NCBI GenBank assembly: GCA_009835005.1
Contig: WTFG01000002.1
Location: 1 to 64,000 of the forward strand
Source of the DNA: Flavobacteriaceae bacterium Ap0902
Lineage (GTDB): Bacteria; Bacteroidota; Bacteroidia; Flavobacteriales; Weeksellaceae
Length of the DNA: 64,000 nt
Reading direction: 5' to 3'
Shown: positions 41,268 to 47,833 of the stretch, one piece after another
How the letters are laid out: every line of letters starts with the position of its first letter
How positions within the stretch are numbered: position 1 is the stretch's first letter
Position numbers and translations under genes: made by a program
Notes under the pieces: model-generated
Databases searched by the model: none
Told to the model about the DNA's origin: nothing
Seen by the model: only the letters and a program-made list of their open reading frames with translations

Positions 41268-41912
41268 ATGGGACTAATAGTTAATAGAATTAAGCAAATT
41301 GCTGATAATGAAAACATTAAAATAACACCTTTTGAAGAGAGCATTGGTGCTAGTAAAGGTGTTTTATCCCGAGCAATTAAAAACAAAACAGACATTCAAA
41401 GTAAATGGATAAGTAAAGTGGTTGAAAATTATCCCCAATATAGAGCAGAATGGCTCTTAACAGGCAAAGGTGATATGTTGAAAAAAGAACGCCTTCCCTA
41501 TGTCAAAGAGAATAAGAAATATGGCATTCCACTTATTCCTGTTGACGCAATGGCAGGTTTTGGTACAGGTGGCGTACAGATAATGGATTATGATACAGAA
41601 AACTATCATGTGCCAGAATTTACAGAGTTACACGCTGAATTTATGATAAGGGTTAAAGGATCATCTATGTATCCCAAATATAACTCTGGCGATATATTGG
41701 CGTGTAAGAAAATAACCATGTCTTTTTTCCAGTGGAATAAAGTTTATGTATTAGACACAGAGCAAGGAGCATTGATTAAACGAATAAAACCAAGTGAAAA
41801 AGAAGACCATATTTGTTGCGTGAGTGATAATAAAAATTATGATCCTTTTGACCTACATATAAACGAAATTAATGCAATTGCATTGGTACTGGGTGTTATT
41901 AGATTAGAGTAA
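41268..41912 (+). CDS. Phage repressor, XRE domain plus S24 peptidase-like domain
   Basis: 214 residues. N-terminal helix-turn-helix (NIKITPFEESIGASKGVLSR AIKNKTDIQS). The C-terminal S24/LexA-type domain has IRVKGSSMYPKYNSGD with the nucleophile Ser (~residue 133) and TEQGALIKRIKP with the catalytic Lys (~residue 170); a GFGTGG stretch near residue 88 may be the cleavage region. This suggests RecA-dependent self-cleavage and SOS induction, unlike Mu's own c repressor. Divergent from the early operon with operator repeats between. Confidence 0.9.
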   Translation: MGLIVNRIKQIADNENIKITPFEESIGASKGVLSRAIKNKTDIQSKWISKVVENYPQYRAEWLLTGKGDMLKKERLPYVKENKKYGIPLIPVDAMAGFGTGGVQIMDYDTENYHVPEFTELHAEFMIRVKGSSMYPKYNSGDILACKKITMSFFQWNKVYVLDTEQGALIKRIKPSEKEDHICCVSDNKNYDPFDLHINEINAIALVLGVIRLE

Positions 41913-41919
41913 AAAGAAT

Positions 41920-42075
41920 ATGGAAGTATTATATATAATCACAACAGGCATTGTTTGTAATTTGATGGGAACCTTAATGCTAGCGCGAAATTTATTTTTC
42001 GACAAACCACCTAGGGTGGGTACGTTTATTTACAGCGAAAAAGAAAATCAGATTAGCCAAAAAAAAAGAAGATGA
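41920..42075 (+). CDS. Small membrane protein behind the repressor
   Basis: 51 residues: MEVLYIITTGIVCNLMGTLM LARNLFFDKPPR..., one membrane helix and a charged, Lys-rich tail. It follows the repressor stop by 7 bases, so it would be expressed in the lysogen. Superinfection exclusion is conceivable. Confidence 0.5.
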   Translation: MEVLYIITTGIVCNLMGTLMLARNLFFDKPPRVGTFIYSEKENQISQKKRR

Positions 42076-42134
42076 TTTATTCCGAAAGAAGAGCTTAAGA
42101 AATAAAATTGGTGTAGGGCTTAACATTTTTGGAC

Positions 42135-42305
42135 TTATTCTTCAGCTCTTCGCTCTTTATCTTCAAGCAGTATAGCAATTATTGGGATAACTAAGAGGGG
42201 AATCAGAAAAATCAGATTGGTATAGGCATGGTTAATTGTAGTAGTAATTACAATTAAAACCAGTGCTGCGAAGATGACAATCCATATAGCCTTATACCAT
42301 TTCAT
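42135..42305 (-). CDS. Small membrane protein near the prophage early end
   Basis: 56 residues from ATG 42305 (MKWYKAIWIVIFAALVLIVI), two membrane helices (second: LIFLIPLLVIPIIAILL) and a charged end (EDKERRAEE). The start was chosen because the upstream in-frame residues are polar and lack a better signal. Convergent with the gene before it. Function unknown. Confidence 0.5.
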   Translation of the reverse strand: MKWYKAIWIVIFAALVLIVITTTINHAYTNLIFLIPLLVIPIIAILLEDKERRAEE

Positions 42306-42506
42306 TCTACAAATGTACAAATTCCACGTGTTTTCCTGTTTAATTTTCATCGAAACTAACATTGTCTATTGATTATCAGTTAATTAATAAGCATGCAATA
42401 GTCCTTTTACTTGGCGTTATCCCCCTTCTAATAGTTGTTCTTAGTGTGTTTTAGCACTCATTTTACGCAATATTACCATTTTAATACTTACATTTTTACC
42501 TGTTTT

Positions 42507-42542
42507 TGTATCCCCAACTGTATCCCCAACTGTATCCCCAAC
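42507..42542. repeat. Tandem repeat, 12 bp x 3
   Basis: TGTATCCCCAAC three times without mismatch, 330 bp inside the early end. Its role is unknown; it could be a protein-binding array or transposition enhancer, or a slipped-strand product. Confidence 0.85.
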
Positions 42543-42850
42543 CAGGAAAGTGTTATAATTTTATAATTGCATTTAAGCAATGTTTAAACAGTAGAAAATG
42601 GCTTTTAAATAAGTGTTTAAAAGGCATAAAAAAAGCCCTAAAAGGGCGTGTATAGTAGTTTTGCGGTATATTGTATTTCTAAATGGTAGTTATGCCTTAA
42701 AAGGTGGTGTTTAATGCATCTGTAACAGGTAATTAAAATGTAGTTAATAGTAGATAATTGCACATTTTGTTTACAAACATAAAAAGGGCTAAACAGCCCT
42801 CAATCCCTTAATATAAGCCGTTTTTATAGGCTTTTCTCTTTCTCTCTTTA

Positions 42851-42866
42851 TTGTACTATTTGTTTT
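42851..42866. repeat. Prophage terminal inverted repeat (early end)
   Basis: TTGTACTATTTGTTTT, the complement of AAAACAAATAGTACAA; 15 of 16 bases match the late-end repeat. Nine bases from the element boundary (42875). Confidence 0.75.
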
Positions 42867-42875
42867 ATAGCCCCT

Positions 42876-42880
42876 AAATA
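42876..42880. repeat. Prophage target-site duplication, right copy
   Basis: AAATA after the element end, continuing as AAATAAATAATTTTAAATTT, which is the same sequence as upstream of the peptide gene at 45451. Confidence 0.8.
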
Positions 42881-42903
42881 AATAATTTTAAATTTATATT
42901 TTT

Positions 42904-43101
42904 ATGAAAAAATTAGAAATTAGTCAAATGGAGAGATTTGAAGGATCTTGGAGTTGGGAAGGTTGTGCTGCAGGAGCAGTTGGAGCAGCGAATGTTGCAA
43001 TCGCATCCGGAGCCGTTGCCGCAGGATCAGCCTTTGCTGGATGGGGCGGTGGTGCTGTTTTAGCAAGTGCAGCATTGGCAGGCTGTGCTTTTGCAGGTTA
43101 A
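42904..43101 (+). CDS. Bacteriocin-like peptide 1, two-cysteine Gly/Ala-rich core
   Basis: 65 residues. The leader MKKLEISQMERFEGS is almost identical to that of peptide 2 (MKKLEISQMEKFEGG), with GS in place of GG. The core is Ala/Gly-rich and hydrophobic with two cysteines only (Cys21, Cys61). Double-glycine leaders are cut by C39 peptidases such as the transporter at 47814. The prophage has been inserted between this gene and the promoter segment that precedes its paralogue. Activity as bacteriocin is inferred. Confidence 0.75.
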   Translation: MKKLEISQMERFEGSWSWEGCAAGAVGAANVAIASGAVAAGSAFAGWGGGAVLASAALAGCAFAG

Positions 43102-43128
43102 TCAATCCTTACAGGTTTAAAATTATGT

Positions 43129-43155
43129 AAGATGGGGCTAGAATATCCCCATCTT
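43129..43155 (+). terminator. Terminator/attenuator after peptide 1
   Basis: AAGATGGGG / CCCCATCTT, 9-bp stem with 9-base loop, followed by a T-rich stretch. It would limit read-through from the peptide gene into the ABC exporter genes, giving peptide in excess. Confidence 0.8.
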
Positions 43156-43176
43156 AATAACTTTTTTACATAACTA

Positions 43177-43875
43177 ATGATTAAAACTATATTCAAAGCT
43201 TATTATTCAAATCCATTTGGGTCATATTTTATTTATAAATTAATTGGTCCATTCTATTATACTATTGTAAATTTTATATTTCACCTTCTTCTATATAATG
43301 TTTTAGGTATTATAATTTATGGTTTGTCTTTTGAAAACAGAAATCAAATATCATTAAATAAATCACCTAATTTTCTTATTTTTTCACTACTGATTTTAGG
43401 TGTTTTTCTATTTATTTATGAAATCACCAATTTTATAAGGAATAAGGAATTGATAATTCAGGTGTTGATTAAGAATAGATTTACAAATGCTTGGTATAAA
43501 CTATCGAAAATTAACTTTCTATTTGTTCCGTTGAATTTTTTAATTGGATTTTTTGTTGTTTATCCAATTTTTCTTTTTTCCTATACTTCTTTTAATGTTG
43601 TAAACGTCATTGTAGGGTTATTTGTGGCCTTAATATTATCTTTAATAATGAATCAATTGATTCTTTTGTATGAGCTATCATCTTCTATATCTGACAACTT
43701 GAGAAAAATCCCATTTGCATATCTCATAAGTGGAATTTCAATTTTATCATACCATTATCTAAAGGGCATTTATTTGAATAATATTTCTATGTTATTAATA
43801 TTAATGTTGTTTTTACTGCTTTCCTCTTTGTTAAATATAATTCTTATAAAGAAATGTACATTCCATTTAAAGTAA
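43177..43875 (+). CDS. ABC-type exporter membrane protein
   Basis: 232 residues with about six membrane segments (e.g. IINYGLSF-preceding FHLLLYNVLGIIIYGL, NFLIGFFVVYPIFLFSYTSF, VIVGLFVALILSLIM, LLILMLFLLLSSLLNIILI). No enzyme motif. It is followed by a second small membrane protein and an ABC ATPase, so together they probably form an ABC-2-type exporter for immunity or peptide transport, similar in layout to bacteriocin self-protection exporters. Confidence 0.6.
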   Translation: MIKTIFKAYYSNPFGSYFIYKLIGPFYYTIVNFIFHLLLYNVLGIIIYGLSFENRNQISLNKSPNFLIFSLLILGVFLFIYEITNFIRNKELIIQVLIKNRFTNAWYKLSKINFLFVPLNFLIGFFVVYPIFLFSYTSFNVVNVIVGLFVALILSLIMNQLILLYELSSSISDNLRKIPFAYLISGISILSYHYLKGIYLNNISMLLILMLFLLLSSLLNIILIKKCTFHLK

Positions 43876-43877
43876 TT

Positions 43878-44216
43878 ATGAAGTTATTTTTTAAGAAGGA
43901 TTTATGGTTTAGTTTAGGGGTGATTTTATCATCCCAATGGGTTACATCTGTAAATCTATCTTTTTTTCTATATATTACAGGAATATTGATGTTAATAAAA
44001 AACAATTTTGCATTTTTTAAAAATTATAATCCAATCATTCGCTATAGCATAATTCATTCAAACTCAATCAAATTATTTATAAGTTATATATTATTCGAAT
44101 TATCACTGAGTCTGATATTATTACTATTCCTAGCTATTGAGAAATTTATTTTAGTTTTTGTAATAATAATTATATCCAATGGATACAATTTCTATAAACT
44201 TATAATCTATGATTGA
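43878..44216 (+). CDS. Small membrane partner of the ABC exporter
   Basis: 112 residues from ATG 43878 (MKLFFKKDLWFSLGVILSSQ), three or four hydrophobic segments (FFLYITGILMLIK, LFISYILFELSLSLILLLFL, FVIIIISNGYNFY). It lies two bases after the preceding membrane gene and overlaps the ATPase start by 8 bases. Short for an ABC permease, it may be one half of it. Confidence 0.55.
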   Translation: MKLFFKKDLWFSLGVILSSQWVTSVNLSFFLYITGILMLIKNNFAFFKNYNPIIRYSIIHSNSIKLFISYILFELSLSLILLLFLAIEKFILVFVIIIISNGYNFYKLIIYD

Positions 44217-44793
44217 ATTTAAAAAGGTTACAAAAAAATACAATAATAATATTGTTTTTGATAATTTCTCAAAGCATTTTGAAAATAATAAAATTTATCA
44301 TTTAACAGGGCGTAATGGGTCTGGCAAATCAACTATGTTACAAATGATAGCTGGTTTGGTGAAACCGCAAAAAGGGCAACTTATATTTAGTGATAAAGAC
44401 TTTAAAAAAAAGACAAGCTTCTTATTTCATGAACCACTTTTTATAAAGGATTTGAGTATTTTAGATAACGTTAAATTACATTTTTATATAATGTCTTTGA
44501 CAAATATAGACTTGGAATATCTAGAGTTTTTATCATCTATGTTAGTTATACCCTTAGATGAAAGAATTGATACGTTTTCGAAAGGAATGAAGAAAAAAGC
44601 AGAGATATTAATCTCTATTTCACATAAACCAATTTATTGTATTTGGGATGAGCCTTTCGATGGTATTGATGAAGAATCTATTCAAGTAATAAAAAGAAAT
44701 ATTCTAAGTAATTTTGAATTTGGAATTATTTCATCTCACTTAATATCTCCATCGAATCATATTTATAATTTAAGCTCTGATGTGATAATGTAA
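44209..44793 (+). CDS. ABC transporter ATPase
   Basis: 194 residues. Walker A LTGRNGSGKSTMLQMIAG (~residue 38), signature FSKGMKKKAEILISIS (a variant of LSGGQ, ~125), Walker B IYCIWDEPFDGIDEES (~148) and a switch His region FGIISSHLISPS (~172). It is short but complete. With the two membrane genes before it, it forms a compact exporter next to the peptide genes, most likely for producer immunity. Confidence 0.8.
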   Translation: MIEFKKVTKKYNNNIVFDNFSKHFENNKIYHLTGRNGSGKSTMLQMIAGLVKPQKGQLIFSDKDFKKKTSFLFHEPLFIKDLSILDNVKLHFYIMSLTNIDLEYLEFLSSMLVIPLDERIDTFSKGMKKKAEILISISHKPIYCIWDEPFDGIDEESIQVIKRNILSNFEFGIISSHLISPSNHIYNLSSDVIM

Positions 44794-44989
44794 ATTAATT
44801 AAAATTATTGGATATTATTACTAATTTAGTTTAATAATTATCAATGTTATAGTGTTGATTAAGTGGTAGTTGTATTATGATTTAAGTCGCATTAAGTAGT
44901 CCGTAAACGATAATAAATTTTTTAAGTGGATGTAAATTTAGAATTGTATCTATTTTTTAAAAGTTCTCGCAAAAAAAGGATTTCCTCCT

Positions 44990-45319
44990 CTAATTTTCAA
45001 TCGTTTGATCTTTGGATAGAATCAATTTTTGAATGGTTTCTTGATTTTCTTGAAATAAATTTTGAACATAACCATTTACTTGATTACTTTTCTTATTATT
45101 TTGATGATAAATATTTTGGGGTTCATCTCCTACTAGTTGAGCAAAATGCACCTGCAAAATTTCAGATATTTTCATTAATCGTTGCACGTCTATCCTAGTC
45201 TCTTGATTTTCTAAGCGTGCATAAGAAGCTTGACTTATTTCTAATTCTAAAGCCATATATTCTTGTGAAAAACCTTTGTTTTCACGAAATTTCCTAATAC
45301 GATTTCCTATATTATTCAT
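44990..45319 (-). CDS. XRE-family regulator XRE2
   Basis: 109 residues from ATG 45319 (MNNIGNRIRKFRENKGFSQE). An XRE helix-turn-helix in residues 5-60, then QNNKKSNQVNGYVQNLFQEN, and a start of a coiled coil (ETIQKLILSKDQTIEN). Compared with XRE1, one T is missing in a T-run near 44994-44997, so the last ~17 residues (KLEEEIIFLRELLKNK in XRE1) are lost. The DNA-binding part is intact. Divergent from peptide 2; likely controls the peptide promoter. Confidence 0.8.
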   Translation of the reverse strand: MNNIGNRIRKFRENKGFSQEYMALELEISQASYARLENQETRIDVQRLMKISEILQVHFAQLVGDEPQNIYHQNNKKSNQVNGYVQNLFQENQETIQKLILSKDQTIEN

Positions 45320-45323
45320 AAAA

Positions 45324-45339
45324 TGTATAAAATTATACA
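45324..45339. promoter_or_regulatory. Perfect operator palindrome in the XRE2/peptide 2 region
   Basis: TGTATAAAATTATACA, a perfect 16-bp palindrome 4 bases before the XRE2 start. On the plus strand a TATTTTTG -7-like element near 45391-45398, with TTG about 23 bases before it, is a candidate peptide promoter within reach of the regulator. Confidence 0.6.
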
Positions 45340-45450
45340 TAAATATAATATTTTAATACGAATTATTGAGCTATAAATTGATTTTCAAATATATTTTTGT
45401 TATGTAATTATTTGAACGAGTCAAATAAATAATTTTAAATTTATTTTTTT

Positions 45451-45648
45451 ATGAAAAAATTAGAAATTAGTCAAATGGAGAAATTCGAAGGCGGTATTGA
45501 TTGTTCAACTGGTTTAGGGCTATCAACAGGTCTTGTTGTTGGTGGAGCTTTATTAATGGGTACTGGGCTAGGGGCAGGTTTAGGGGTTTACTTAATTGGG
45601 TCAGCATCTTTCATGCTTTCAGGGGGTAATTGTGCAGATGCTTTTTAA
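45451..45648 (+). CDS. Bacteriocin-like peptide 2
   Basis: 65 residues. Leader MKKLEISQMEKFEGG with a canonical double glycine (14-15). Core IDCSTGLGLSTGLVVGG... rich in Gly, Leu and Ser, with two cysteines (Cys18, Cys61). A small hydrophobic core with exactly two cysteines matches the other peptides here. Preceded by the intact regulator/promoter unit; probably exported by the C39 transporter. Confidence 0.78.
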   Translation: MKKLEISQMEKFEGGIDCSTGLGLSTGLVVGGALLMGTGLGAGLGVYLIGSASFMLSGGNCADAF

Positions 45649-45698
45649 GTTACTTTAAAACAATGAATAAAAAATGTATAACTTTAAAAAATAAATAA

Positions 45699-45884
45699 AT
45701 GAAAATATTAAATTTAGAAGAAATGCAAAATGTTGAAGGTGCTGGATTTGTTGATGGTTTATGTGCAGGAATAGGGGTTGCTAGTGTTGTATCAATGTTT
45801 ACACCAGCCGCGCCAGTTGGTATTACTGCTTTAGGGGTTGCAAGTGGAATGTGTGCTGGGTATGCTGTATATAGTATATTCTAA
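45699..45884 (+). CDS. Bacteriocin-like peptide 3
   Basis: 61 residues. Leader MKILNLEEMQNVEGAG of a different subtype (EEMQNVEG), with G-A-G at the probable cleavage site. Core FVDGLCAGIGVASVVSMFTP..., two cysteines only (Cys22, Cys52), ending YAVYSIF. The CAGxG motif after the first Cys is also present in the decayed peptide at 46073-46249. A small membrane protein follows 11 bases later. Confidence 0.75.
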   Translation: MKILNLEEMQNVEGAGFVDGLCAGIGVASVVSMFTPAAPVGITALGVASGMCAGYAVYSIF

Positions 45885-45895
45885 TATTTATATAT

Positions 45896-46045
45896 ATGAA
45901 GAAAAACATTAGAACAGTAATTGCATTGGTATCCTTGCTTGTAATTTTTTTAAATCTTTTTGAAATATATGAGAATAAAATTATACTTGCTATTAGTTAT
46001 TTGGCAATAACAGTTCTTTTATTGATTAAAACAAATAGGGATTGA
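45896..46045 (+). CDS. Small membrane protein, candidate immunity to peptide 3
   Basis: 49 residues (MKKNIRTVIALVSLLVIFLN LFEIYENKIILAISYLAITV...), two membrane helices. It follows peptide 3 by 11 bases. Small two-helix proteins directly behind bacteriocin genes commonly give immunity; the protein at 46260 has the same design behind the decayed peptide. Confidence 0.55.
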   Translation: MKKNIRTVIALVSLLVIFLNLFEIYENKIILAISYLAITVLLLIKTNRD

Positions 46046-46072
46046 AAATCTCTTTACTTAATTTTAATAAAA

Positions 46073-46249
46073 TTGAGTAATTCGGTTATAGGAGAAGTAG
46101 AAAATCTGTAAAGTGGTAATGAAGCTTGGGGTGCTTTTTGTGCTGGTGTAACTATTGGAGCATTTGTTGGATCCGTAGTTGGGGCACCAATTTCTGAAGG
46201 GGCAACATTATTAGTAGGAGCAGTATCGATAGCATGTTTGATTGGTTAA
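46073..46249 (+). pseudogene. Decayed bacteriocin-like peptide
   Basis: The frame reads a leader-like LSNSVIGEVENL, then TAA (46109-46111), then SGNEAWGAFCAGVTIGAFVG ... SIACLIG and stop. The core after the stop has two cysteines with CAG after the first, as in peptide 3. A nonsense codon just before the expected cleavage site and no ATG (TTG 46073 at best) mark it as inactive, unless the stop is read through. Confidence 0.6.
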
Positions 46250-46259
46250 AAGCTTCAAA

Positions 46260-46424
46260 ATGAATAATAAAATATTAGTTATTGTAGTTTTATTTATAAG
46301 TGTATTATTTTTATTGTTTTCGGAATATTTGAATTCGTATTTATGTATTGATGTAAAAAATATATCTTATATTTTACTATTTATCGCTGCAATATTTAGT
46401 TATTTATCATTTAAGAGAAAGTAG
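46260..46424 (+). CDS. Small membrane protein, candidate immunity
   Basis: 54 residues from ATG 46260 (MNNKILVIVVLFISVLFLLF), two membrane helices with a Cys between (NSYLCIDVKN) and a basic end (SFKRK). It follows the decayed peptide by 10 bases and is kept intact, so it may still protect against that peptide type made by others. Confidence 0.55.
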   Translation: MNNKILVIVVLFISVLFLLFSEYLNSYLCIDVKNISYILLFIAAIFSYLSFKRK

Positions 46425-46431
46425 TATGCTA

Positions 46432-46470
46432 AAAGCTATGATTTGGTTTATAAAAGTCATAGCTCTTTAG
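46432..46470 (+). terminator. Terminator after the small membrane protein
   Basis: AAAGCTATGA / TCATAGCT stem with a ~15-base loop followed by CTTTAGTT; weak T tract. The next ~190 bp up to 46663 hold no gene I can support. Confidence 0.55.
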
Positions 46471-46663
46471 TTATATGAAGGCATTAGTTATTTCTTGCCG
46501 ATTTTCAAAAGCTTTTTTTGGTTCACTACAGTATAATTCATTAATGGAAAGAAAAATCTATAGTTGATTAATCTTTTGGTCTCACTTACTTAATGCGCTT
46601 GTTATTCTCATAAATGTAAATTAAACTATAAAACTTTTTATTTTAAAATACTTATAAACTTTG

Positions 46664-47309
46664 ATGAAATTTAACAATTGGCTACACTATCTATTGTTAG
46701 CTCTTGTCTTTCTCTTTTTCTCTTATTTTTTTTATGCATACCCTCCAAAATGATGGGCTTATACGTTCATCTTTATCAGGTAAGTATAGCGATGAGGTTA
46801 TTGCTAACTATTTGGATAGTAGAAAAAAATGGTCATGGCTAGGTTATTTAATAGTTCCGTTGCTTATTTTATTACGTACAGGCCTTATTGCCTTTCTTAT
46901 GCAGATGGCGGTGTTTTTCATTAATCATGAGGATAAAACACCTTTTAATAAATTTTGGGGTGTCGCCCTATCCGCAGAATGGGTAACGATTCTTTTGATA
47001 GCATTTCGTTTTGTTTATTTTACCGTTATAGATACAGACTATACATTGGAGGAATTGCAAAACTATATTCCTGGAGCATTAACCAATGTATACGATGTTT
47101 CTCACCTAGATAACTGGTTAGCATATCCTTTTAATTTGTTAAATATTTGGGAGTTATTATACTGGGTTTTCTTAGTGTCAGGTATACAAGAAATTTTGAA
47201 AACTTCTACTGTGAAGAGCTTTGGAATTGTTCTTGCCTCTTATGGGGTTGGTTTATTGATATGGATTGGTTTTGTGATGTATATGCTTTTAACTACTATT
47301 GATGTATGA
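46664..47309 (+). pseudogene. Membrane protein of the peptide-export operon, frameshifted
   Basis: ATG 46664 opens MKFNNWLHYLLLALVFLFFS YFF, which stops after ~30 codons. The second frame, open from 46704, continues HTLQNDGLIRSSLSGKYSDE VIANYLDSRKKWSWL... to TTIDV at 47309 and has no ATG at its head. Removing one T from the T8 run (46726-46733) joins them into a ~214-residue protein with five or six membrane segments. A protein with this 'QNDGLI...GKYSDEVIANY' pattern occurs next to bacteriocin exporters in related flavobacteria. Either a real mutation, a slippery switch, or a sequencing error. It overlaps the thioredoxin-like gene by 4 bases. Confidence 0.65.
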
Positions 47310-47833
47310 AAAAGAAGAAAATTATTGGGTTATCTTTAGTCACTCTTCTAATTGCCGTATTTAGTTTTATTGTGATTAAAATTTTTCTAAAAAAAGAAGA
47401 AAATAGAATCATTAAGGAGACTAGAATCACAATCCCTGATTTTTCTCTAAAAGACACCTTTGGTAATTTATTTAATAATATAGATATACCAAAAAATGAT
47501 TTCACATTATTCATCGTATTTAATCCAGATTGTCATTTTTGTCAATTAGAAGCAGAGGAAATGAGACAAAAATCGCCGGAATTTAAAGAATTTAATATTT
47601 ATTTTGTTTCATCAGCCCCTATAGACGAAATAAAGGTATTTTCTGAAAATTATAATTTAAATAGACTTACTAATATAAAATTTTTGTACGATGATACAAA
47701 TTCTTTTAGTACTACTGTTGGAGCTACTACCGTGCCTTTTATGATGTTGTATGATAAAAATCATCAATTGATTAAAATATATCAAGGGAGCATTAAATTA
47801 GATGTAATATTGAATGATGCAAAGGAATACTGA
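47306..47833 (+). CDS. Membrane-anchored thioredoxin-like protein (TlpA/redoxin type)
   Basis: 175 residues. An N-terminal membrane anchor (IIGLSLVTLLIAVFSFIVIK IF), then a redoxin fold: ITIPDFSLKDTFGNLFN, LFIVFNPDCHFCQLEAEEM with CHFC active site (~residue 75-78), and cis-Pro region GATTVPFMMLYDK (~150). It would act in the periplasm on thiols. It sits between the peptide genes and the exporter, overlapping the latter by 20 bases. Since every peptide has exactly two cysteines, a role in forming or correcting their disulfide is a reasonable inference. Confidence 0.8.
   Translation: MKKKKIIGLSLVTLLIAVFSFIVIKIFLKKEENRIIKETRITIPDFSLKDTFGNLFNNIDIPKNDFTLFIVFNPDCHFCQLEAEEMRQKSPEFKEFNIYFVSSAPIDEIKVFSENYNLNRLTNIKFLYDDTNSFSTTVGATTVPFMMLYDKNHQLIKIYQGSIKLDVILNDAKEY

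Larger units (their letters stand above)
9671..42875. mobile_element. Mu-like transposable prophage, 33.2 kb
   Basis: Bounds are defined by AAATA duplications and by inverted terminal repeats: AAAACAAATTGTACAA at 9681-9696 and its near-complement at 42851-42866 (15 of 16). Additional GTACAAAA..TTAAAACG direct repeats at 9691-9708 and 9713-9728 look like transposase sites. It encodes MuA, MuB, an S24 repressor, Mu-type terminase, portal (gp29), gpF and gpG homologues, a contractile tail, lysis genes and a methyltransferase. The early (Mu left) end is at 42875. Most genes look intact; the split MuF gene and the truncated gene at 34474 are exceptions. Confidence 0.95.
42306..42903. other. Non-coding early end of the prophage and junction
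   Basis: No convincing gene. Contains the 12-bp tandem repeat (42507-42542), two short stem-loops (GCCCT/AGGGC near 42631-42645; AGGGCT/AGCCCT at 42784-42801), a TGTTTACAAACA palindrome near 42770, the terminal inverted repeat (42851-42866), the element end at 42875, the AAATA duplication, and the 5' leader of the first bacteriocin gene. Confidence 0.6.
44870..45428. repeat. Duplicated XRE/promoter segment, copy 2
   Basis: Aligns to 9095-9670. This copy is uninterrupted: after GAACGAGTCAAATA it continues to a peptide gene start at 45451. It shows that the ancestral unit was regulator - divergent promoter - peptide, present twice before the phage arrived. Confidence 0.85.

Noticed and set aside
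42450-42545. Minus-strand frame through the 12-bp repeats (VGDTVGDTVGDT...SAKTH) as an integrase remnant
   Set aside because: Only ~35 codons without start, and no recombinase motif; the element is already explained by MuA/MuB.
9671-42875. Defective or satellite phage
   Set aside because: Transposition, packaging, head, tail and lysis genes are essentially complete and both ends are intact. Only one tail-terminator-like gene appears truncated.
46480-46663. Short ORF MKALVISCRFSKAFF... as another peptide
   Set aside because: About 30 codons with no leader motif, no double glycine and no two-cysteine core.
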